From contig JANYFY010000013.1 of NCBI GenBank assembly GCA_025359565.1, positions 1 through 62,797 on the forward strand: DNA of 62,797 bases, given 5' to 3'. The translations under genes were made by a program, and so were the position numbers. Origin of the DNA: Gammaproteobacteria bacterium (GTDB taxonomy: Bacteria; Pseudomonadota; Gammaproteobacteria; Steroidobacterales; Steroidobacteraceae). Positions 57,901 through 62,797 of the stretch are shown here, in pieces. Positions within the stretch are counted from its first letter, which is position 1; every line of letters begins with the position of its first letter. Below the pieces are notes generated by a model, which worked only from the letters and a program-made list of their open reading frames with translations, was not told the DNA's origin and searched no databases.

Positions 57901-59051
57901 TTCGTCGGCGGTTCGCCCGGTCGCATCATGCGATAAATTTCCACCAAAGCCTCAAGGCGAGTCTTGGTTGGGTCAATACGCAACGTGTCAGAGATATAAG
58001 GACCGCGATCTAGATCATTCACATAAAGCGTGCGGATCTCGGTAATACCACTTTCAATCAGCTTGGCGACCGCTGGCACATTAAGAATATCATTCGCTTT
58101 GCCAAGAATTTCACCAGTCTCAGTATTTACGATGTCGTGCGCCAACACCTTGCCATTCAAATATTCCGTGGGCACAGGCAAGCGCTTAACACCCGCCTCC
58201 TCAAGATCGCGCACGTGACGCGCCGTAATACGGCGCCCATCCTCAACAATCACCTTCTTACCAACGCGAATCTCAAACGATGCGGTCTCACCGCGCAAAC
58301 GCTGCGGGATGATTTCGAATTCGATTTCCTTCTTTGATAAGTGGAACACGCTCTTTTCAAAGAACATATCCAATATCTGTTCCTCGGTGTAGCCGAGGGC
58401 GCGCAAAATAATAGTGACCGGGAGCTTGCGTCGACGATCAATACGCGCGAATACGCAATCCTTTGGGTCAAATTCAAAATCTAACCATGAACCGCGATAA
58501 GGAATAATGCGAGCGGAAAACAGCAACTTACCAGAAGAGTGCGTCTTACCACGATCATGATCAAAGAACACCCCAGGACTACGGTGTAGCTGGGATACTA
58601 TGACTCGCTCAGTGCCATTGATGATAAAAGTGCCGTTATCAGTCATGAGCGGCAATTCGCCGAGATAAACCTCCTGCTCGCGCACATCTTTAACGGGTTT
58701 CTTCGCGCCACTCGCTTCCTTATCGAGGACTACCAAGCGCACTTTGACACGCAAAGGCGCCGCGTAGGTCAAGCCACGCAATTGGCACTCTTTCACGTCG
58801 AACACTGGATCACCTAAGCGATAACTCACATACTCAAGCGTCGCAAATCCAGAATAACTGGAAATCGGAAATACACTGTCAAAAGCAGCGTGCAATCCAA
58901 TCTCATCGCGTTTCGATTCTGCGATATCCGCCTGTAAGAAACGCCGGTACGAATCCAATTGGATTGCCAGCAAGTACGGAGTACCAAGAATACTCGGTCG
59001 CTTGCCAAAATTCTTACGAATGCGCTTTTTTTCGGTGAACGAATAAGCCAT
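54969..59051 (-). CDS. rpoB: RNA polymerase beta subunit
   Basis: 1360 residues. The rifampicin-resistance region reads [21 protein letters not shown] then VSALGPGG, with wild-type Asp, His and Ser at the usual resistance positions. The C-terminal [19 protein letters not shown] is intact. GGAG lies 9 bases upstream of the ATG, and a perfect hairpin (AGGCGT/ACGCCT, 59065-59080) just before that. Co-transcribed with rplJ, rplL and rpoC. Confidence 0.98.
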   Translation of the reverse strand: MAYSFTEKKRIRKNFGKRPSILGTPYLLAIQLDSYRRFLQADIAESKRDEIGLHAAFDSVFPISSYSGFATLEYVSYRLGDPVFDVKECQLRGLTYAAPLRVKVRLVVLDKEASGAKKPVKDVREQEVYLGELPLMTDNGTFIINGTERVIVSQLHRSPGVFFDHDRGKTHSSGKLLFSARIIPYRGSWLDFEFDPKDCVFARIDRRRKLPVTIILRALGYTEEQILDMFFEKSVFHLSKKEIEFEIIPQRLRGETASFEIRVGKKVIVEDGRRITARHVRDLEEAGVKRLPVPTEYLNGKVLAHDIVNTETGEILGKANDILNVPAVAKLIESGITEIRTLYVNDLDRGPYISDTLRIDPTKTRLEALVEIYRMMRPGEPPTKDAAENLFQNLFFNGERYDLSPVGRMKFNRRVGREEITGSGVLSKEDIIEVMKTLIDIRNGNGHVDDIDHLGNRRVRSVGEMAENAFRIGLVRVERAVKERLTLAESEPIMPQEMINAKPVAAAVKEFFGSSQLSQFMDQNNPLSEITHKRRVSALGPGGLTRERAGFEVRDVHPTHYGRVCPIETPEGPNIGLINSLAVYARTNDYGFLETPYRRVSKGKVSDQIDYLSAIEEGQYVIAQANATLSDKGVFVDDLISCRTQNEFTLSTPDKIDFMDVSPKQIVSVAASLIPFLEHDDANRALMGSNMQRQAVPTLRAETPLVGTGMERAVAIDSGVTVVARRGGTVDSVDASRIVVRVNDDETTAGEPGVDIYSLTKYTRSNQNTCINQRPLVNSGDVIKRGDVLADGPSTHLGELALGQNLLVAFMPWNGYNFEDSILISERVVEEDRFTTIHIEELACVARDTKLGPEEITADIPNVGDSALAKLDEAGIAFIGAEVRAGDILVGKVTPKGETQLTPEEKLLRAIFGEKASDVKDTSLRVPPGMDGTVIDVRVFTRDGVEKDSRALSIEKAELERVRKDLADQQRILEDDLFQRIRGMIEGKVAEAGPKKIKSGTVIDAAYLVDLPREQWFEIRLKDEEANAQLETVAERLKGQRKTFEKRFEEKKAKITAGDDLAPGVLKMVKVYLAVKRRVQPGDKMAGRHGNKGVISSIVPVEDMPYMADGTPVDIVLNPLGVPSRMNIGQILETHLGWAAKGVGAKIGKMLEAQQAVIEIRKFLAQVYNETGGQKEDLKSLTDAEVIELAGNLRHGVPMATPVFDGASEEEIKGLLALADLPLSGQTTLHDGRTGEQFERPVTVGYMYMLKLNHLVDDKMHARSTGPYSLVTQQPLGGKAQFGGQRFGEMEVWALEAYGAAYTLQEMLTVKSDDVNGRTQMYKSIVDGNHEMKAGMPESFNVLVKEIRSLAINIELDSEA

Positions 59052-59064
59052 GAGTGCGGTCTCC

Positions 59065-59144
59065 AGGCGTTTGAACGCCTAAATCAATTTCAACATCAAA
59101 GGCGCATACCGGTAGTTATCACAGCCTTGCGAAATAACTACCGG
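59065..59144 (-). promoter_or_regulatory. Hairpins in the rplL-rpoB spacer
   Basis: The 118-base spacer holds two perfect inverted repeats: CCGGTAGTTAT (59109-59119) with ATAACTACCGG (59134-59144), an 11-bp stem, and AGGCGT (59065-59070) with ACGCCT (59075-59080). No U-tract follows the long stem. E. coli has an attenuator and an RNase III processing site at this same place, which is the likely parallel. Confidence 0.7.
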
Positions 59145-59169
59145 CACACGTATCAGCGTACGCTCGTTA

Positions 59170-59550
59170 CTACTTGACAGCCGCTTTCGCGCCAGCGTCC
59201 TCAAGTTTCTTCTTAATCGCCTCAGCGTCTGCTTTTGGAATGCCTTCCTTAACCGTTGAAGGCGCGCCTTCAACCAAGTCTTTGGCTTCCTTGAGGCCCA
59301 AACCAGTAATTTCACGCACGACTTTAATAACGCCGACTTTATTGGCGCCAAATTCAGTCAAGGTCACAGTGAACTCAGTCTGCGCTTCCGCGGCGGGAGC
59401 CGCAGCGCCACCGCCACCCGCAGCCACTGCAGCAACCGGAGCTGCTGCCGTGACATTGAACTTTTTCTCCATGTCGGCAATTAAGTCAACTACGTCCATG
59501 ACGGACATCTTGGAAATCGCATCGAGAATCTCGTCTTTCGTTACAGCCAT
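59170..59550 (-). CDS. rplL: 50S ribosomal protein L7/L12
   Basis: 126 residues from the ATG at 59550 (GGAG 5 bases upstream). N-terminal dimer domain, an Ala/Gly-rich hinge (about 38-55), and a C-terminal domain with [20 protein letters not shown], the factor-binding helix. Forms the stalk with L10. Twenty-three bases downstream of rplJ. Confidence 0.97.
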   Translation of the reverse strand: MAVTKDEILDAISKMSVMDVVDLIADMEKKFNVTAAAPVAAVAAGGGGAAAPAAEAQTEFTVTLTEFGANKVGVIKVVREITGLGLKEAKDLVEGAPSTVKEGIPKADAEAIKKKLEDAGAKAAVK

Positions 59551-59573
59551 TATCGTCTCCAAATAATCTGAAA

Positions 59574-60119
59574 TTAACCCGCCGCCTGCGTTTGACCTAC
59601 TTTTTTGGCTTCTAAAACAGCCGCCAAGGTCCGTACCAACTTCGAGTTGGGCGCAGCCAACGTACCTACAAACTTCGCAATCGGCGCTTGTAAAACACCC
59701 AGCAGTTTCGACACGGCTTGTGCGCGAGTGGGCAATGAAGCCACTCGCTCAAGATCCTTTGGACCGAGCAAAAGCCCGCCCAAAGACACCAATGTCGTCA
59801 CTAACTTATCGTTGTCCTTCGAAAACGCCTTGACGATACGCGCCGCAGCGCCTGGATCATCTTGCGAGAAAGCGAGCACAACTGGGCCCTTCAACGCCGG
59901 AGCGATACATTCGAAAGCGGTGCCAGCAACAGCCTTGCGCGCCAGCGTGTTCTTGACCACGCGCAAATAAACACCCTCTTTACGCGCTTTGGCACGTAAA
60001 TCGGTCATCTGCGTCACCGTCAAGCCACGGTTCTCTGCGCCTACCACGGACAAGGCTTTCGCCGCGACCGCGTTGACTTCTGCCACCACAACTTTCTTTT
60101 CTTCTAACTTGAGTGCCAT
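59574..60119 (-). CDS. rplJ: 50S ribosomal protein L10
   Basis: 181 residues, stalk base protein that binds 23S rRNA and carries L7/L12 dimers through its C-terminal helix ([15 protein letters not shown]). The usual N terminus and [14 protein letters not shown] are present. Autoregulated through the leader that precedes it. Confidence 0.97.
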   Translation of the reverse strand: MALKLEEKKVVVAEVNAVAAKALSVVGAENRGLTVTQMTDLRAKARKEGVYLRVVKNTLARKAVAGTAFECIAPALKGPVVLAFSQDDPGAAARIVKAFSKDNDKLVTTLVSLGGLLLGPKDLERVASLPTRAQAVSKLLGVLQAPIAKFVGTLAAPNSKLVRTLAAVLEAKKVGQTQAAG

Positions 60120-60189
60120 CTATAAATGTCCCCCGGAAGAAGCGTCACACACAAGATGCAAGCACAGCGCCTTGCACCCACCCTTTTAA

Positions 60190-60310
60190 GGTGCGACCTA
60201 ACCCAGGAAAATTCCTGATTTGGGTCCCACCATCTGCGCAGGCTAATAATTAAGAGCTCTTGCTCACCTACGGTCTTCGACAGTGGGTGAGCTCAGACAA
60301 AATCGTCTGA
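60190..60310 (-). ncRNA. L10 leader (rplJ autoregulatory RNA)
   Basis: The 213-base rplA-rplJ spacer contains, in transcript order, GACCGTAGGTGAG (60275-60263), a loop with AGAGCTCTTAATTATT, then AGCCTGCGCAGATGGTGGG (60244-60226). These conserved blocks are the kink-turn and adjoining helix of the Rfam L10_leader family, bound by L10-(L12)4 to repress translation. Further stems (CAGGAATTTTCCTG) follow towards the start codon. Confidence 0.85.
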
Positions 60311-60332
60311 ACGCAGCCCTCCATCAATTCAA

Positions 60333-61034
60333 TTAAATCTTTAAACCTAAACTCGACTGATCAATTGCCACACCCGGACCCATAGTCGAGGAGACAGTCA
60401 ATCTCTTAAGATAGACACCCTTAGATGTCGCCGGCTTGATCTTTTGAAGGTCCAAAACTAACGCTATTAGATTTTCTTTTAAGGCATTGGACTCAAAACT
60501 TGCACGACCAATTTGTGCATGGATAATGCCGGCCTTATCGGTGCGATAACGCACTTGACCCGATTTAGCATTCTTCACCGCACCGGCAACGTCGGGCGTC
60601 ACAGTTCCTACCTTAGGGTTAGGCATCAAACCGCGAGGACCTAGAATTTGGCCTAACTGTCCCACAATACGCATGGCATCGGGACTGGCGATCACCACAT
60701 CGAAATTCATTTCACCGGCTTTTACTTTCTCCGCCAGATCCTCAAAACCGACAATATCGGCGCCCGCAGCTCTTGCCGCATCAGCATTCTTACCTTGAGT
60801 AAATACTGCCACGCGAACGGTCTTACCTGTCCCATGCGGCATAACGGTAGAGCCACGCACTTGTTGGTCAGACTTAGTAGCATCGACGCCTAAATTCACG
60901 GACACATCGACCGACTCGTTGAATTTTGCGGTGGCAAATTCCTTCACCAATTTAATTGCATCATCAATGGCATACGACTTGCCGGGAGGAAGCTTATCCT
61001 TCCAACTCTTCATTCTCTTGGCTAAGGTAGGCAT
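60333..61034 (-). CDS. rplA: 50S ribosomal protein L1
   Basis: 233 residues from the ATG at 61034; a TTG two codons earlier is in frame but overlaps the rplK stop. L1 signature region [27 protein letters not shown]. Translated 2 bases after rplK with a GGGG Shine-Dalgarno inside the rplK end. Confidence 0.97.
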   Translation of the reverse strand: MPTLAKRMKSWKDKLPPGKSYAIDDAIKLVKEFATAKFNESVDVSVNLGVDATKSDQQVRGSTVMPHGTGKTVRVAVFTQGKNADAARAAGADIVGFEDLAEKVKAGEMNFDVVIASPDAMRIVGQLGQILGPRGLMPNPKVGTVTPDVAGAVKNAKSGQVRYRTDKAGIIHAQIGRASFESNALKENLIALVLDLQKIKPATSKGVYLKRLTVSSTMGPGVAIDQSSLGLKI

Positions 61035-61036
61035 AG

Positions 61037-61468
61037 TCAAACCCCTTCCACATCAACGCCCATACTACGAGCACTGCCCGCGATGGTACGGACCGCGGCT
61101 TCCAAATCACTTGCTGTCAGATCCGGTGTTTTCATCTTGGCAATATCTTCCAGCTGCTTACGCGATATCTTGCCAACCTTAGCCGTATTAGGCGTAGGGC
61201 TACCCTTCGGGATACCAATCGCCTTGCGGATTAGCACCGAGGCAGGTGGCGTCTTCATGATAAAAGTAAAACTACGATCGCTATAGACCGTGATCACTAC
61301 CGGTGTCGGCAAACCTTTCTCAAGTGCCTGAGTCTGGGCATTAAATGCCTTACAGAACTCCATAATGTTAACACCCTGCTGGCCTAACGCTGGACCTACC
61401 GGCGGGCTGGGATTCGCCTGGCCCGCAGGGATCTGCAGCTTGATGTAACCCGTCACTTTCTTAGCCAT
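61037..61468 (-). CDS. rplK: 50S ribosomal protein L11
   Basis: 143 residues. N-terminal [22 protein letters not shown] (proline hinge) and the C-terminal rRNA-binding domain ending SMGVDVEGV. An AGGAG Shine-Dalgarno precedes the ATG. Confidence 0.98.
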   Translation of the reverse strand: MAKKVTGYIKLQIPAGQANPSPPVGPALGQQGVNIMEFCKAFNAQTQALEKGLPTPVVITVYSDRSFTFIMKTPPASVLIRKAIGIPKGSPTPNTAKVGKISRKQLEDIAKMKTPDLTASDLEAAVRTIAGSARSMGVDVEGV

Positions 61469-61553
61469 TGCTCATCGCTCCTGTGGGTACTAACGCTAAC
61501 CGATTAGGGCCAGCTCCCCTGTATTTCTCAACCCAAAACTCACAATCTAAAAT
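61469..61553 (-). promoter_or_regulatory. Structured rplKA leader, possible L1 operator
   Basis: The 85-base nusG-rplK spacer can fold into hairpins: AGGG/CCCT around GAGCTGG (61505-61519) and CTAA/TTAG (61496-61507, overlapping it), enclosed by GGGT/ACCC. In E. coli L1 binds the rplK leader to repress rplKA; a match to the consensus cannot be confirmed by eye. Confidence 0.3.
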
Positions 61554-62087
61554 TTAACCCTTCTCAACTTGAGAAAAATCTAATTCCACCGGCGTCGAGC
61601 GCCCTAAAATCTGCACTGCCACCTGCAATCGATTCTTTTCGTAATTTACCGACTCCACCACACCATTGAAGTCGTTAAACGGACCATCCGTCACGCGCAC
61701 CACTTCGCCAGGCTCGAATAGCACTTTTGGCTTCGGTTTATCCACGCCCTCTTCCACTCGACGCAAGATGGACATGGCCTCTTTGTCGGTAATTGCAGCC
61801 GGCTTATCGCTAGTGCCACCGATGAAGCCCAACACCTTGGGAACTTGCTTCACCAGATGCCAAGTATCCTCATCCATTTCCATTTGCACTAACACATAAC
61901 CCGGAAAAAATTTCCGATCTGATTTGCGTTTCTGGCCATCGCGCATTTCTACGACTTCTTCGGTCGGCACCAAAATCTCGCCAAATTTCGCCTCTAGACC
62001 CGCGCGTTTTACGCGCTCCTTGAGTGACTCAGAGACTTTATGCTCGAAATTCGAATAAGCGTGAACCACATACCATCGCAGGGACAT
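61554..62087 (-). CDS. nusG: Transcription termination/antitermination factor NusG
   Basis: 177 residues: N-terminal NGN domain ([25 protein letters not shown]) and C-terminal KOW domain ([19 protein letters not shown]). Couples RNA polymerase to the ribosome or Rho. Sixteen bases downstream of secE. Confidence 0.98.
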   Translation of the reverse strand: MSLRWYVVHAYSNFEHKVSESLKERVKRAGLEAKFGEILVPTEEVVEMRDGQKRKSDRKFFPGYVLVQMEMDEDTWHLVKQVPKVLGFIGGTSDKPAAITDKEAMSILRRVEEGVDKPKPKVLFEPGEVVRVTDGPFNDFNGVVESVNYEKNRLQVAVQILGRSTPVELDFSQVEKG

Positions 62088-62103
62088 AAATGCTCCGAAT
62101 TCG

Positions 62104-62484
62104 TCAGGCGGACTGACCGGTTAGTAGCCGAGTCAGCCCGGTGAGAACCCAGTCGAGCCCCCAAAAAAACAACCCCATAATAATTGCGAATAAGAAAACC
62201 ACATAGGTAGTCTTAATCGTCTCATCGCGCTCCGGCCAAACCACCTTGCGCAATTCGATACGCGAAACTTGCGAAAACTGCCAAAATTCACGACCCAATC
62301 GACTAAACCAAGCAAACCCCAGACCGATTGCGACCCCCGCCATCACCATCCCGATACGAATCGGCAAGGCTCGATCGTCGAACCAGTAATACGCCACAAT
62401 ACCCGCGAACAACGCAAGAATTGCCAAAAACAGCAGCATCGTATCTTTCGACGACGCGCTCGGTGTTGTTTGCACTTCAGCCAT
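62104..62484 (-). CDS. secE: Preprotein translocase subunit SecE
   Basis: 126 residues with three membrane helices (about 16-34, 41-60 and 95-117), the longer E. coli-type form. The amphipathic segment and conserved [15 protein letters not shown] precede the last helix that clamps SecY. Lies 29 bp after tRNA-Trp. Confidence 0.96.
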   Translation of the reverse strand: MAEVQTTPSASSKDTMLLFLAILALFAGIVAYYWFDDRALPIRIGMVMAGVAIGLGFAWFSRLGREFWQFSQVSRIELRKVVWPERDETIKTTYVVFLFAIIMGLFFWGLDWVLTGLTRLLTGQSA

Positions 62485-62513
62485 AATTACTTATTCGCTA
62501 CAGGCCACTAAAT

Positions 62514-62589
62514 TGGCAGGGCAGGAGGGAATCGAACCCCCAACCTGCGGTTTTGGAGACCGCCGCTCTGCCAATTGAGCTACTGCCCT
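62514..62589 (-). tRNA. trpT: tRNA-Trp (CCA anticodon)
   Basis: 76 nucleotides with encoded CCA. Acceptor AGGGCAG/CTGCCCT with discriminator G, D arm AGCTCAATTGGCAGAGC, anticodon stem GCGGT/ACCGC with loop CTCCAAA (anticodon CCA), T arm GTTCGATTC. Lies between tuf and secE, a common arrangement in gammaproteobacteria. Confidence 0.97.
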
Positions 62590-62654
62590 AGTTTATGCGC
62601 TTACGCGCAACCCTTTATGCGGAGTCGACGCAACTCCGACCTTTGAAGTTAAGA

Positions 62655-62797
62655 TCAAGAAATCACCTTAGCAACGACGCCAGCGCCGACGGTCTTGCCG
62701 CCTTCGCGGATCGCAAAGCGCAAGCCCTGCTCCATCGCAATCGGTGCAATTAACTCCACCACAATCTTGATGTTATCTCCCGGCATCACCATCTCAG
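62655..62797 (-). CDS. tuf: Elongation factor Tu, C-terminal part (cut by window edge)
   Basis: The last 46 codons and stop of a second tuf: [20 protein letters not shown], then [16 protein letters not shown], ending KVIS. It is on the same strand as the tuf start at 1-114, so the two copies are direct repeats bracketing this window. The 65-base spacer to tRNA-Trp contains two small hairpins (GGAGT/ACTCC and GCGC/GCGC) without a U-tract. Confidence 0.97.
   Translation of the reverse strand, partial: EMVMPGDNIKIVVELIAPIAMEQGLRFAIREGGKTVGAGVVAKVIS

Overview
The window is a stretch of a gammaproteobacterial chromosome. The evidence is the order of the translation and transcription genes (tuf, tRNA-Trp, secE, nusG, rplK, rplA, rplJ, rplL, rpoB, rpoC and rpsL, rpsG, fusA, tuf), two tuf copies, a Pseudomonas-type hut pathway using HutF and HutG, and a TonB-receptor/flavin-dependent-halogenase neighbourhood of the kind common in Xanthomonadales, Alteromonadales and relatives. 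The genus cannot be fixed from sequence reading alone; a Xanthomonadales/Steroidobacterales-like lineage is my best guess.

Layout. Positions 1-3115 (minus strand) hold the str operon: the start of one tuf, fusA, rpsG and rpsL, driven by a near-consensus sigma-70 promoter at 3213-3241. Positions 50754-62797 (minus strand) hold the other half: the end of a second tuf, tRNA-Trp, secE, nusG, rplKA, rplJL and rpoBC, closed by a terminator at 50690-50729. In many bacteria rpoC is followed directly by rpsL. Here about 47.6 kb of accessory metabolism lies between them.

The accessory block has four parts. (a) 3335-15394, minus strand: a tight eight-gene operon (GH31 alpha-glucosidase, sugar MFS, GH32 beta-fructosidase, GH27 alpha-galactosidase, Na+/sugar symporter, small membrane protein, galK, galT), with the three glycosidases exported. 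It fits breakdown of raffinose-family or related oligosaccharides to glucose, fructose and galactose, followed by the Leloir pathway. (b) 15858-28392: a TonB-dependent receptor with divergent scrR (LacI), scrK, scrT and scrP (sucrose phosphorylase), i.e. a sucrose regulon, plus downstream of the receptor a three-gene operon of flavin-dependent halogenase, SEC-C/TPR sulfotransferase and TPR/2-oxoglutarate oxygenase of unknown purpose. (c) 28477-35964: single genes, namely a degenerate GAF/histidine-kinase-like protein, the ABC-F protein YbiT, a 37-residue membrane protein, a NamZ-type exo-muramidase homologue, a quinone-oxidoreductase-like MDR enzyme and a PAS-GGDEF-EAL protein. (d) 36111-46298: histidine utilisation (hutI divergent from hutFCUHG, with two matching HutC-type operator candidates), an exported beta-propeller, and hutD with azlC/azlD. 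An exported Asp-box protein, a DMT transporter and a lipoprotein GH5 cellulase fill the rest up to rpoC.

How it works together (inference): oligosaccharides cross the outer membrane through the TonB receptor. Periplasmic GH27, GH32 and GH31 trim them. The symporter and the MFS carriers import monosaccharides or sucrose. ScrP makes glucose-1-phosphate and fructose, ScrK phosphorylates fructose, and GalK/GalT process galactose. The least understood and most interesting element is the halogenase-sulfotransferase-oxygenase operon attached to the sugar receptor.
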